Origin: Deltaproteobacteria bacterium
Lineage (GTDB): Bacteria; Desulfobacterota; Desulfobacteria; Desulfobacterales; SURF-15
NCBI GenBank assembly: GCA_024644775.1
Contig: JAHEHB010000004.1
Span: forward strand, 1-37,647
Reading direction: 5' to 3'
DNA length: 37,647 bases
Part shown: one piece after another, positions 27,319 through 37,232 of the stretch
How the letters are laid out: the number at the start of each line of letters is the position of its first letter
Position numbering within the stretch: position 1 is the stretch's first letter
The notes under the pieces: generated by a model
Databases searched by the model: none
What the model was told of the DNA's origin: nothing
Seen by the model: the letters and a program-made list of their open reading frames with translations, nothing else
Position numbers and translations under genes: made by a program

Positions 27319-28835
27319 TGGAATTACGAGCCGAAGAAATAAGCCAAATAATTAAAGAACAGATCAAGGATTACGACAAGAAGGTAGAGCTGAGTGAAAC
27401 AGGTACCGTGCTGTCGGTTGGAGATGGTATCGCCCGGGTGTATGGCCTTGACAAGGTGATGGCATTGGAACTTGTCGAGTTTCCCGGTGGCATCCTAGGG
27501 CTGGTGCTCAACCTTGAGGAGGATAATGTGGGTGTCGCCATTATGGGAGAAGATATCCATATTAAGGAAGGAGACATCGTCAAACGTACCAATCGTATCG
27601 CACAGGTACCGGTTGGAGATGCCGTTCTGGGGCGTGTCGTGTCTGCGGTCGGGGAACCGATTGACGGAAAAGGTCCCATCGAGGCTGAAGAATTTCGACG
27701 GGTGGAGATGGTTGCCCCGGGTGTTATCGCCAGAAAAAGTGTACATGAACCCTGCTATACAGGGTTAAAGGCTATTGATGCAATGACACCGGTCGGCCGC
27801 GGTCAACGGGAATTGATCATCGGCGATCGACAAATTGGAAAGACTGCCTGTGCCATCGATGCGATTTTGGCGCAAAAAAACACTGAAGTCTATTGTATCT
27901 ACGTGGCATGCGGTCAAAAGAAATCCACCGTTGCTCAGGTTCATGCGGTGCTTGAAAAATATGGCGCCATGGAATATACGACGATTGTAGCCGCTTGTGC
28001 CAGCGATCCGGCCACATTGCAGTACGTTGCACCCTACGCAGGGTGTGCCATGGGTGAATATTACCGAGATAGAGGGCAGCACGCTCTCATCATCTACGAC
28101 GACCTCTCCAAACAGGCGGTAGCATATCGACAGGTTTCGCTCCTGTTAAGACGTCCACCGGGCCGCGAAGCCTTTCCGGGTGATATATTCTATAATCACT
28201 CTCGCCTTCTGGAGCGTGCGGCTAAATTAAATGATGAATTGGGTGCGGGTTCTCTCACTGCGCTTCCCATTATCGAAACTCAGGCTGGTGACGTGTCCGC
28301 TTATATTCCAACAAACGTTATTTCCATTACCGACGGCCAGATCTATCTTGAACCCGGTTTGTTTTTTGCCGGGGTCCGGCCGGCGATTAATGTCGGACTT
28401 TCGGTGTCCCGGGTCGGTGGAGCCGCTCAAGTCAAAGCCATGAAACAGGTGGCAGGAACGCTGCGACTCGATTTGGCGCAATTCCGTGAGCTTGAAGCCT
28501 TTGCTGCTTTCGGTAGTGATCTGGATGCTGCAACCCAGAGACAGCTTACCCGTGGTGCTCGGTTGGTTGAAATCCTGAAACAGCCACAATACCAACCGTT
28601 ACCATTGGAAAAACAGGTATCCATCCTCTATGCCGGGACAAAGGGTTTTCTTGATAACTATCCTCTGAACGAATTGGCAAGATATGAAACCGGCCTCTAT
28701 TCGTTTATTGAGGAGCGATATCCGCAGATATTTACGGAACTTGCCGATAAACTGGAGATTTCCGAGGATTTGGACAAACTGATGACCGATGCCTTAACCG
28801 ACTATGATCAGGAGTTTAAGGATACCGTAAAATAG
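27318..28835 (+). CDS. atpA: F-type ATP synthase subunit alpha
   Basis: A 505-residue non-catalytic nucleotide-binding subunit of F1. The Walker A is GDRQIGKT (169-176), with Ile where Thr is more usual. The family signature region reads [17 protein letters not shown], and the DELSEED-like end is regular. Length is normal. A 139-base gap follows before atpG; it is non-coding and I see no promoter or terminator in it. Confidence 0.98.
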   Translation: MELRAEEISQIIKEQIKDYDKKVELSETGTVLSVGDGIARVYGLDKVMALELVEFPGGILGLVLNLEEDNVGVAIMGEDIHIKEGDIVKRTNRIAQVPVGDAVLGRVVSAVGEPIDGKGPIEAEEFRRVEMVAPGVIARKSVHEPCYTGLKAIDAMTPVGRGQRELIIGDRQIGKTACAIDAILAQKNTEVYCIYVACGQKKSTVAQVHAVLEKYGAMEYTTIVAACASDPATLQYVAPYAGCAMGEYYRDRGQHALIIYDDLSKQAVAYRQVSLLLRRPPGREAFPGDIFYNHSRLLERAAKLNDELGAGSLTALPIIETQAGDVSAYIPTNVISITDGQIYLEPGLFFAGVRPAINVGLSVSRVGGAAQVKAMKQVAGTLRLDLAQFRELEAFAAFGSDLDAATQRQLTRGARLVEILKQPQYQPLPLEKQVSILYAGTKGFLDNYPLNELARYETGLYSFIEERYPQIFTELADKLEISEDLDKLMTDALTDYDQEFKDTVK

Positions 28836-28974
28836 ATATTTGAAACTGGAAACTTGGGTATATGAATGTGACCTGTCTACAATTCAAATAACATCATGTG
28901 AGTGATCCATTTGATGGGTTGATCCACGTTACGAGTCACACATTTCAAGTTTTATTTCATAAGGGCGACGGTGT

Positions 28975-29871
28975 ATGGCAACCTTAAAAGATGTTCAAGA
29001 GAAAATTGGCGCGATAAAAAAGACGAAACAGATTACGCGAGCCATGAATATGGTCGCGGCTTCCCGATTGCGTGGTGCACAGACAAATATGGAAGCTTTC
29101 CGCCCTTACGCCAGCAAGTTTGCTGAAGTCCTCGGTAATCTCTCGGAACGGTCGAGCGGGGAAGCGAATCCGCTCTTGGTGCCCCGTGAGGATGTGAAAA
29201 AAATCAATATTGTATTATGCACCTCCGATCGAGGTCTTTGTGGTGGATTCAACGCGAATCTCATGGCAAAAGCAGCAACAATCCTGGAGGAGAAATCCCT
29301 GCAAAATGGTGGGATTTCCTTTACCAATTTCGGAAAAAAAGGCCGCGATTGGTGTCGAAAGAATCGCCTTCAAATTGAAAGCGAACATTTAGGAGTTGTG
29401 GGTGCCAACTTCGGGTTTAATGTGGCACTGACCACCGGCCGGGAATTGGTGGAAGCGTATCTTCAGTCAGTCTACGACGAAGTTTACGTTGTCTATTCAG
29501 AATACGTCAGTATGGCGCGACAGGTTCCGATGGTTAAACAGATCCTTCCGATACCGCCCATCGAGCGTATAGAAGAGGAGCAGACACCGGATGAAACGGC
29601 AATCTATCTGCCGGAACATATCTGTGAACCGTCAGCCGATGAACTTTTGGGTGAGATGCTCCCACGGAATGTTTATGTACAATTACACAGCGCGCTTTTG
29701 GAGACGTCCACCAGTGAACATGCCGCACGTATGCTGGCAATGGACAATGCAACCAAAGCCTGTAACGATTTGCTTGAAAAACTTACTTTGGCCTACAACA
29801 AAGCGCGACAGGCAGCAATTACAGCAGAACTGATGGATATTGTCGGTGGGGCAGAGGCATTGAGAGGGTGA
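28975..29871 (+). CDS. atpG: F-type ATP synthase subunit gamma
   Basis: A 298-residue rotor shaft. The N-terminal coiled coil is KKTKQITRAMNMVAASRLRG and the C-terminal one is ATKACNDLLEKLTLAYNKAR-QAAIT. The family ending is ELMDIVGGAEAL. The stretch GLCGGFNANL is conserved. The ATG at 28975 follows an AAGGGCGACGG leader. Between atpG and atpD lies a short tandem repeat. Confidence 0.97.
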   Translation: MATLKDVQEKIGAIKKTKQITRAMNMVAASRLRGAQTNMEAFRPYASKFAEVLGNLSERSSGEANPLLVPREDVKKINIVLCTSDRGLCGGFNANLMAKAATILEEKSLQNGGISFTNFGKKGRDWCRKNRLQIESEHLGVVGANFGFNVALTTGRELVEAYLQSVYDEVYVVYSEYVSMARQVPMVKQILPIPPIERIEEEQTPDETAIYLPEHICEPSADELLGEMLPRNVYVQLHSALLETSTSEHAARMLAMDNATKACNDLLEKLTLAYNKARQAAITAELMDIVGGAEALRG

Positions 29872-29876
29872 TTGAT

Positions 29877-29936
29877 AATTGAGGGATTTAGGTATTTGGG
29901 GATTGAGAAATTGAGGGATTTAGGAATTTGGGGATT
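29877..29936 (+). repeat. two-copy tandem repeat between atpG and atpD
   Basis: Two 28-base units (29877-29904 and 29909-29936) with period 32 differ by one base. Each reads AATTGAGGGATTTAGG, then TATTTGGGGATT or AATTTGGGGATT. The last GGGGA can pair with TTCCCC just after it, 25 bases before the atpD start. It lies in the middle of an operon whose other genes are tightly packed. Confidence 0.85.
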
Positions 29937-29971
29937 TTGGAATTCCCCGATTCTTGATAGGAGGATTTTAG

Positions 29972-31390
<1,419 letters not shown>

Positions 31391-31405
31391 ACGCGAGGGA
31401 TCGGT

Positions 31406-31813
31406 ATGGCTGGAAATATTCGGTTGGAAATCGTAACGCCCGAAAGCGTTGTAGTGAATGAAGAGGTGCAAATTGTAATGGCACCTGGGAGTCTCGGGGA
31501 ATTCGGGATTCTGGAAAATCATACGCCGTTTATGACAACGCTCAATGTCGGTACCATTCATTTTAAAGACGTCAACGGACAAGAACGATTTGTATTTGTA
31601 AACGGTGGTTTTGCAGAAGCATTGCCGGATAGGGTTACGATATTGGCGGAGTCAGCCGAAAGAAGACGGAGTATTGATATCGAGCGTGCTATATCTGCCA
31701 AGGAGCGGGCTGAAAAACGGTTGGCTATGAAAGAAGATGATACCATCGATTTTACGAGAGCCAAGGCTGCCCTTGAAAAAGCCATCTGTCGCATTAAGAT
31801 CGCTCAATCATAA
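31406..31813 (+). CDS. atpC: F-type ATP synthase subunit epsilon
   Basis: A 135-residue protein. The N-terminal beta-sandwich begins IRLEIVTPESVVVNEEVQIV and includes GSLGEFGILENHTPFMT. The C-terminal helical hairpin (ERAISAKERAEKRL ... TRAKAALEKAICRIKIA) can inhibit rotation. It is the last gene of the operon; a clear terminator follows about 100 bases later. Between them, a second A+T-rich hairpin (31834-31876) is visible. Confidence 0.95.
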   Translation: MAGNIRLEIVTPESVVVNEEVQIVMAPGSLGEFGILENHTPFMTTLNVGTIHFKDVNGQERFVFVNGGFAEALPDRVTILAESAERRRSIDIERAISAKERAEKRLAMKEDDTIDFTRAKAALEKAICRIKIAQS

Positions 31814-31913
31814 TTTCTTCTGCTGATCGATTCTCCGACTATAAAATCTGATTGTAGCGTCTGATTATAGAGTCGGGGCGGCAAATCTGAAACTATAAAT
31901 TTCTTTCAATTTG

Positions 31914-31949
31914 AAAAGGGTAGATTTGTTATCGTGTCTGCCCTTTTTT
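31914..31949 (+). terminator. rho-independent terminator of the atp operon
   Basis: AAAAGGGTAGA pairs with TCTGCCCTTTT across a 12-base loop and is followed by a T-run (TTTTTTC). It covers the GTG that would otherwise look like the start of glmU, so that GTG is not the start. Confidence 0.75.
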
Positions 31950-31975
31950 CTTGGATATTTTTGCAGTTATTTTCA

Positions 31976-32743
31976 ATGATGAACGATACCGATAACGATG
32001 CAGCGGTAATCATACTTGCCGCAGGTCTTGGCACACGAATGAAATCTCAGACGGCCAAAGTCTTGCATGAATTGTCAGGACAGCCCATGATTTTATACGT
32101 TGTTGAGACAGCCAGACACGTTGTCGGCGATAATGTAATACTGGTTGTTGGCCATCAGGCTGAAAAGGTTCGGCAAATTGTATCCGAAAGGTATCAGGTC
32201 ACCTACGCGCTCCAGGAAAAACAGCTTGGAACCGGACACGCCGTTCTGACCGCGCTGGGGCATCTCCCTGCGTTCACCCGGGACGTGATTATCCTCTGTG
32301 GGGACGTCCCGCTGTTATTGCCTCAAACGATCCAAACACTATTGGACAATCACAGAACATCGAATCGGGATATCACCCTGTTGGGAATTGAGCTTGATAA
32401 TCCCACGGGATACGGAAGATTGTTGCTCGATAAGAACAGGAAGCTTCGCAAGATTGTTGAGGAAGCGGATGCAACCCGTGAACAAAAGCAGATAAAAACG
32501 ATTAATACGGGGATTTACTGCGTAGAAAAAGACATACTTTCCGAAACACTTCAAAAAACAAATACACGTAACGTACAAGGTGAACGGTATCTTACGGATA
32601 TTGTCGAGATTGGAAATAACGCAGGAATGGATGTCGGTGTTGTATTTACTGATAAATATGAGGAGATCATCGGTGTCAATACGCGTGGGGAATTGAAAAG
32701 CGCCGAATTAATCATGCGGCATCGTTTAAGTAAAAGATCTTGA
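31976..32743 (+). CDS. glmU: GlmU-type N-terminal uridylyltransferase without acetyltransferase domain
   Basis: A 255-residue nucleotidyltransferase that makes UDP-GlcNAc from GlcNAc-1-phosphate and UTP. The G-loop is LAAGLGTRMKSQTAK (14-28). QEKQLGTGHAVL and LCGDVPLL (metal-binding Asp) follow, then GYGRLLLD and IVEEADA. The protein stops after RHRLSKRS, where the left-handed beta-helix of full GlmU would begin. This single-domain form is usual in deltaproteobacteria, so it is probably not damage. I chose ATG 31976 (or ATG 31979); a GTG at 31934 lies within the atp terminator. Confidence 0.88.
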   Translation: MMNDTDNDAAVIILAAGLGTRMKSQTAKVLHELSGQPMILYVVETARHVVGDNVILVVGHQAEKVRQIVSERYQVTYALQEKQLGTGHAVLTALGHLPAFTRDVIILCGDVPLLLPQTIQTLLDNHRTSNRDITLLGIELDNPTGYGRLLLDKNRKLRKIVEEADATREQKQIKTINTGIYCVEKDILSETLQKTNTRNVQGERYLTDIVEIGNNAGMDVGVVFTDKYEEIIGVNTRGELKSAELIMRHRLSKRS

Positions 32744-32769
32744 CTTTGATTTATATATAGGAATATACT
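32740..32769 (+). promoter_or_regulatory. sigma70-type promoter for zapB-zapA
   Basis: TTGACT (32740-32745, overlapping the glmU stop), 18 bases, TATACT (32764-32769). Transcription would start about 20 bases before the zapB start, leaving just room for the GAGGTG ribosome site. Confidence 0.7.
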
Positions 32770-32795
32770 AATAAAAATTTTAATGAGGTGACAGA

Positions 32796-33038
32796 TTGGA
32801 AAACGAGGGAATCGTAGGACAATTTGATGTGATCGAACAAAAAGTCGGGAGGTTGATTGAGGCCTCTCGATCTCTTGAAGCAATGAACCAAGAGCTTAGA
32901 AAAAAAATTGATTCGCTGGAAAATGAGCTTCAAGGGAAAATTAATAGTGAGAAAAGCTATGTAGAGGAAAGGGATCTGATCCGGTCGAAAATTGACAATT
33001 TACTAGTTAGATTGGCGGAAATGACAGACGCTGCGTGA
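32796..33038 (+). CDS. zapB: cell division protein ZapB-like coiled coil
   Basis: An 80-residue protein that is almost one coiled coil: FDVIEQKVGRLIEASRSLEA, then heptads up to KIDNLLVRLAEM. In known cases ZapB binds ZapA and condenses the Z-ring. The start is a TTG at 32796, five bases after GAGGTG, which is better than any later codon. It lies 13 bases before zapA. The assignment rests on size, coiled coil and the adjacent zapA. Confidence 0.8.
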   Translation: MENEGIVGQFDVIEQKVGRLIEASRSLEAMNQELRKKIDSLENELQGKINSEKSYVEERDLIRSKIDNLLVRLAEMTDAA

Positions 33039-33051
33039 TTACGCCCTTTCC

Positions 33052-33363
33052 ATGGAAAGGCACGATCTTATTTCAGTGGAACAACATGTTACGATAAATC
33101 TTTTTGGGCAACCTTACACTTTCAAAGCTGAAGGAGCAGATAAAGATGCGCAGGAGGTTGCGGATACGTTGGTTAAAGAGGTCGCTCGGGTTGAATCTCA
33201 ACAAGCAAAAGAATCGCCGAAAATCACACAAATCGCTATCCTCATTATTGCTGCTTTGAATATTGTAAGTGAAAACATTGAGTTAAGGAAAAATCATTTA
33301 AAAACGCTGCAAGATATCTCTGAGCGATCCGCGAATCTGATACGGCAGCTGGATACCGGTTAG
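33052..33363 (+). CDS. zapA: cell division protein ZapA
   Basis: A 103-residue FtsZ-ring stabiliser. The N-terminal domain is VEQHVTINLFGQPYTFKAEG and the C-terminal helix includes IAILIIAALNIVSENIELRK. Length is normal. There is no strong ribosome site at the ATG; coupling to zapB is likely. 6S RNA follows it, as in many Proteobacteria. Confidence 0.92.
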   Translation: MERHDLISVEQHVTINLFGQPYTFKAEGADKDAQEVADTLVKEVARVESQQAKESPKITQIAILIIAALNIVSENIELRKNHLKTLQDISERSANLIRQLDTG

Positions 33364-33494
33364 AAATGATAGAGATACAAATAACAAAAAACGGTTGCCC
33401 GAGTTGCCGCTTATTCCCATACTGAAATTTGCCTTTCACTGGATGAGATAACCATAGGAAATCGGATCGAAAGATAGCGTCATGCAATTTTTAT

Positions 33495-33674
33495 CAGACC
33501 CCTGCCGTGTGCGTGATTGGAAGATGTACTTTGATCCAACATTCATTAGAAGGGAACCTTTCCTGGTTTTGGTGTGCATGTTCTGGTTTCACAGAAAAGC
33601 CTAAAGAAACCACAGGGTACCCCCTTTCCATTCGGGTTCAAAGGCCTGCCAACACGGCATTGTGGTGGGGGTTT
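33495..33674 (+). ncRNA. ssrS: 6S RNA candidate
   Basis: About 180 bases that fold as 6S RNA. The outer stem pairs AGACCCC with GGGGGTTT and GCCGTGT with ACACGGC. The next stem pairs CTTTGA-TCC with GGGT-TCAAAG. An inner hairpin begins with GAAGGGAACCTTTCC. Between stems is the open bubble that mimics a melted promoter. It would bind sigma70 RNA polymerase and lower transcription in stationary phase. The place after zapA is the classical one. The 95-codon frame crossing it is not a gene. Ends are approximate. Confidence 0.8.
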
Positions 33675-33845
33675 GATAACATAATAGAGTTTAGCACGTG
33701 TATCAGACCCATCACGACAATCTTCCTTAATATCCCATCAGTTGTTTTCCAACCTCATCTCATTCATCAGCCGATAATCGTCTCCTCCGATTGAGGCCTG
33801 TATGAAGTTTAAAAAAATATGTACCGTCGGACAATTAATGGATAT
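33675..33845. other. non-coding stretch between 6S RNA and rny
   Basis: No gene, repeat copy or convincing promoter is visible here. The folate cyclo-ligase gene that often follows 6S RNA in other Proteobacteria is absent. Confidence 0.4.
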
Positions 33846-33932
33846 ATGGAACCGTTTCTTCTGATTACGTTCCCTGTTCGCGGCCGTATGAAAGAAGCGA
33901 TCGATATAGCCAAGGAGAAGGGTAATGATTGA
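33846..33932 (+). CDS. possible short ORF overlapping the rny start
   Basis: A 28-codon frame ([20 protein letters not shown], then eight more residues) ends in a TGA eight bases into rny. It may start earlier, at an ATG at 33819. It has no clear ribosome site and no known family. It could couple translation to rny or be the tail of a lost gene. Weak support. Confidence 0.2.
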   Translation: MEPFLLITFPVRGRMKEAIDIAKEKGND

Positions 33933-35493
33933 GTATCATCTATTATTGATTTACGCTGCCATCGCCTTTTTGGTGGGGTTTAGCATTGCATATTGGGTAA
34001 GGGGTAAAATCGTTTCTCAGAAGATCAAGGCGGCCCAGACCGAAGCGTTACAAATCATAGAAGAGGCAAAGCGTAAATCCTCGAACTTATTGAAGGAAGC
34101 CGACCTTGGAATCAAAGACAAGCTATTCAAGATGAAAAGTGAATTCGATGCTGAGACGAAAGATACACGGGCTGATTTAAAAAAAAGAGAACAACGGTTG
34201 CTCCGTAAGGAAGAAACCATCGACAAAAAAAATGAACAGTTGGATCAAAGAGACCGAGAGATTATCAAAAAGGAAAAAAAATTCACAAAAAAAGAAGAAA
34301 AAATACTTCGTGACGAACAAAAATTTCATAAACTTCTTGAGGAACAACAAAAACAACTTGAGAGGATTTCCGGATTGACCTCTGAACAGGCAAAGGAGTT
34401 GCTGATTCGATCTATGGAGAATCAAGCACGATATGAAGGCGCCAAACTCATCAAGCGTATTGAAAATGAAACAAAAGAGACAGCAGACAAGAAAGCCAAA
34501 AAAATCATGGCCACCGCGATTCAACGATATGCCGGTGATTTTATTGCTGAACGGGCTGTATCCGTGGTGCAACTTCCAAACGATGAAATGAAGGGGCGTA
34601 TCATCGGCAGAGAAGGACGCAACATCCGGGCATTAGAAGCTGCGACGGGTATTGATCTTATTATCGACGACACGCCCGAGGCCGTTATACTATCAGGATT
34701 TAATCCGGTTAGACGCGAAATAGCGCGAATTTCTCTGACGCGTTTAATCGCAGATGGGCGTATCCATCCGGCTCGCATCGAGGATGTGGTCAAGAAAGTC
34801 ACCCAGGAAGTTGACCAGACCGTTAAGGAGGCCGGCGAACAGGCCGCTTTTGATTTAGGTATTCATGGCATCCATAATAAACTCATTAAATTTATCGGAC
34901 AATTAAAATTCCGCACCAGCTACGCCCAAAACGTGTTGCAACATTCGCTGGAGGTTGGTTTCTTGGCGGGCATCATGGCGGCGGAATTGGGTTTAGATAC
35001 CAAATTGGCTCGGCGTATTGGTTTACTTCATGATTTGGGTAAGGCGGTGGATCACGAAGTAGAGGGGCCCCATGCCGTGATTGGATCCAAACTTGCGAAA
35101 AAATACGGTGAATCATCTAAAATCGTACACGCAATTGCCGCCCATCATGAAGATGTATCGCCGGAGTCCATTTATGCATTGTTGGTTCAAGCTGCCGACA
35201 GTCTATCGGGCGCACGACCTGGTGCGCGTAAGGAGCTTTTAGAGAACTATATAAAACGCCTCGAAGAACTGGAAAGCATCGCAAATTCATTCGAAGGTGT
35301 TTCCAATTCTTATGCCATACAAGCGGGTCGGGAAGTACGGGTGATGGTAGAGAGCAACATGGTTTCAGATGACCAGTCCGTGCTGCTGAGTAAGGATATC
35401 GTAAAAAAGATCGAGGAGGTGCTTACCTTTCCTGGACAAATTAGGGTCACAGTGATTCGAGAAACCCGGGCTGTTGCATATGCGAATAAATAG
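33925..35493 (+). CDS. rny: ribonuclease Y
   Basis: A 522-residue membrane-anchored endoribonuclease that starts mRNA decay. An N-terminal helix (about 5-24) is followed by a long charged coiled coil (30-190). The KH domain contains [15 protein letters not shown] (224-238). The HD domain has H340 in [10 protein letters not shown] in GLLHDLGK (369-370) and HAIAAHHED (402-410). Length matches the family. GGAGAAGG precedes the ATG. The TIGR00282-type phosphodiesterase gene that sits between rny and tyrS in some relatives is missing here. Confidence 0.96.
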   Translation: MIEYHLLLIYAAIAFLVGFSIAYWVRGKIVSQKIKAAQTEALQIIEEAKRKSSNLLKEADLGIKDKLFKMKSEFDAETKDTRADLKKREQRLLRKEETIDKKNEQLDQRDREIIKKEKKFTKKEEKILRDEQKFHKLLEEQQKQLERISGLTSEQAKELLIRSMENQARYEGAKLIKRIENETKETADKKAKKIMATAIQRYAGDFIAERAVSVVQLPNDEMKGRIIGREGRNIRALEAATGIDLIIDDTPEAVILSGFNPVRREIARISLTRLIADGRIHPARIEDVVKKVTQEVDQTVKEAGEQAAFDLGIHGIHNKLIKFIGQLKFRTSYAQNVLQHSLEVGFLAGIMAAELGLDTKLARRIGLLHDLGKAVDHEVEGPHAVIGSKLAKKYGESSKIVHAIAAHHEDVSPESIYALLVQAADSLSGARPGARKELLENYIKRLEELESIANSFEGVSNSYAIQAGREVRVMVESNMVSDDQSVLLSKDIVKKIEEVLTFPGQIRVTVIRETRAVAYANK

Positions 35494-35518
35494 GTCGACT
35501 AAATTTCGATTCTAACCG

Positions 35519-35563
35519 GTTCCATTTAACCTTTGGTGGTTTTGGCTCTATTCGGATTAGGGA
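35519..35563 (+). repeat. dispersed repeat, right-end fragment (copy D)
   Basis: GTTCCATTTAACCTTTGG, then TGGTTTTGGCTCTATTCGGATTAGGGA corresponds base by base, with substitutions, to the right end of copies A-C (TTCATTTAACGACCTGTTTGG, then TTTCGGCTCGTCCGGGTTAGGT). The left half and hairpin arms are absent. Its TTAGGG forms the ribosome site of tyrS. Confidence 0.65.
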
Positions 35564-35568
35564 TTAAA

Positions 35569-36852
35569 ATGAATGTACTTGATACCTTGAAAGAACGCGG
35601 TTTCATTGACAAAACGACTCATGACAGAGAACTCGTTGATTTCCTTCAAAATGAAAAGGCAACCTGCTATATCGGTTTCGATCCAACCGCCTCCAGCCTT
35701 CATGTGGGAAGTCTGATACCCATAATGGCATTGGCTCAGATGCAGAGACACGGCCATCGTCCCATCGCGCTTGTCGGCGGCGGTACCGGACTTGTGGGAG
35801 ACCCCAGTGGTAAGACGGAGATGCGAAAACTTCTCGATGTTAACGACTTGGAAGAAAATGTAAAAGGGCTTAAACGGCAACTTTCACAGTTTCTGGATTT
35901 CAGCCGTGAGAAAGCGTTGCTTTTGAACAACGCGGATTGGTTGACAAAATTGGGGTATATCCCCTTTCTCAGAGATATCGGCCGGCATTTCAGCGTGAAT
36001 CGCATGATTAAAGTAGAAAGCTACAAGATGCGCCTGGAATCCGAGGAAGGCCTAAGTTTTATAGAATTTAACTACCAGTTACTTCAAGCATATGATTTTT
36101 TTAAACTTTTTGATACTCAAGACTGTCGCTTGCAGATGGGTGGAAGCGATCAATGGGGAAATATTGTTGCAGGTATTGATTTGATCCGTAGAGCGTGTCA
36201 GGAAACGGTTTTCGGTATCACATTCCCGTTGATTACCACCAGTAGCGGGGCAAAAATGGGAAAAACAGCCAAAGGCGCAGTTTGGTTGGACGCGACGAGA
36301 ACGACCCCGTATGAATATTATCAATACTGGATTAACACGGATGACAGGGATGTGGCGCGATTTTTGGCACTGTTTACTTTTTTACCGATGGAAGAGATCG
36401 AAGCGATAAAGGAGATTTCCGGAGCCGATCTTAATCTCGCCAAAACCGTACTTGCCTTTGAGGCAACGCAACTTGCTCACGGAAGAGATAATGCACTAAA
36501 AGCATATCGTGCGGCCGAGAGTATGTTTGGCGGCCGGTTGCTGCCTGCGGATCTGCTTCCTTCAGGCGCTATACCGAGAGATGCTCAGACGCAGGATAAC
36601 CGATCGGTTCCCCATACGATTTTAGATATAGCGCAGTTAAAAACGGGGGTGCCTGCGTTTAAATTGTTTTATACCGTTGGCTTGGCAAAATCAAACAGCG
36701 AGGCGAGAAGACTTATTCAGCAGGGTGGTGCTTACTTGAATGGCAAGCGAATTCAGACGGTTGATGCATTGATTACCGACAAAGATGTGCAGAATATGGA
36801 GATCGTTTTGCGGTTCGGTAAGAAACGGTTCCATAAAGTTGAAGTAAAATGA
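35569..36852 (+). CDS. tyrS: tyrosyl-tRNA synthetase
   Basis: A 427-residue class I synthetase that charges tRNA-Tyr. The HIGH motif is HVGS (45-48) in FDPTASSLHVGSL and the KMSKS motif is KMGKT (227-231). Tyrosine- and tRNA-binding parts include GGSDQWGNI. The C-terminal S4 domain reads SEARRLIQQGGAYLNGKRI. I chose the ATG at 35569, seven bases after the AGGG of copy D, over a GTG-led extension at 35533 whose 12 codons are repeat sequence. A weak CGGG/CCCG hairpin follows the stop. Confidence 0.97.
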   Translation: MNVLDTLKERGFIDKTTHDRELVDFLQNEKATCYIGFDPTASSLHVGSLIPIMALAQMQRHGHRPIALVGGGTGLVGDPSGKTEMRKLLDVNDLEENVKGLKRQLSQFLDFSREKALLLNNADWLTKLGYIPFLRDIGRHFSVNRMIKVESYKMRLESEEGLSFIEFNYQLLQAYDFFKLFDTQDCRLQMGGSDQWGNIVAGIDLIRRACQETVFGITFPLITTSSGAKMGKTAKGAVWLDATRTTPYEYYQYWINTDDRDVARFLALFTFLPMEEIEAIKEISGADLNLAKTVLAFEATQLAHGRDNALKAYRAAESMFGGRLLPADLLPSGAIPRDAQTQDNRSVPHTILDIAQLKTGVPAFKLFYTVGLAKSNSEARRLIQQGGAYLNGKRIQTVDALITDKDVQNMEIVLRFGKKRFHKVEVK

Positions 36853-36939
36853 ATCCGGGATCTTAGACCCGACCGTTAAAGCAATCACACGCTTTGAAAT
36901 AGCCTCGTTAAAAAAAAAGAAAACAGTTGAAATAATTGC

Positions 36940-36968
36940 TTGACAATCAAAATTATTAACTGTAAATA
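36940..36968 (+). promoter_or_regulatory. upstream rRNA promoter
   Basis: TTGACA (36940-36945), 17 bases, TAAATA (36963-36968), preceded by an A-rich tract (36908-36923) that could act as an UP element. It lies about 265 bases before the mature 16S 5' end. Confidence 0.6.
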
Positions 36969-37072
36969 TCGATGCATTGTTGAACGAGAAGTTAGCTCTT
37001 TTAAATTTATTGTACCTCAATAACGAAATCTAAAAAAAATGTCTTGAATCTTTTTTGTTGTCGTAAAAAAGC

Positions 37073-37101
37073 TTGACATGACTGTTAAAGGAAATTAATA
37101 T
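37073..37101 (+). promoter_or_regulatory. main rRNA promoter
   Basis: TTGACA (37073-37078), 17 bases, TAATAT (37096-37101), with an A/T-rich upstream region. Both hexamers are near-perfect, as expected for an rRNA operon. Initiation is expected near 37108. Confidence 0.85.
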
Positions 37102-37126
37102 AGAACTTCGTTATGTAAGTACGGAG

Positions 37127-37169
37127 TATCAATTTCTGAAATTGATATATTGCTTGATCTTTGAAAACT
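37127..37169 (+). promoter_or_regulatory. rRNA leader: hairpin followed by boxA-like antitermination site
   Basis: TATCAATTT and AAATTGATA form a nine-pair hairpin with loop CTG (37127-37147). Eight bases later TGATCTTTGAAAACT (37155-37169) resembles the boxA element bound by NusB-S10. The order hairpin then boxA equals the boxB-boxA layout of known rRNA leaders. Confidence 0.6.
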
Positions 37170-37232
37170 AAATAGTGACAGAACCATTCGTTGGGTCCAC
37201 GAATAACATCACATTTAATGTGAAAAAGAGTT

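Noticed and set aside
31934..31975. GTG-led N-terminal extension of glmU
   Set aside because: The GTG lies in the loop of the atp terminator, and the added residues have no counterpart in GlmU proteins.
33507..33794. 95-codon plus-strand frame after zapA
   Set aside because: It lies across the 6S RNA stems, lacks a ribosome site and shows no family likeness.
35533..35568. GTG-led 12-residue extension of tyrS
   Set aside because: The bases belong to the repeat fragment; the inner ATG has the better ribosome site and matches the family N-terminus.
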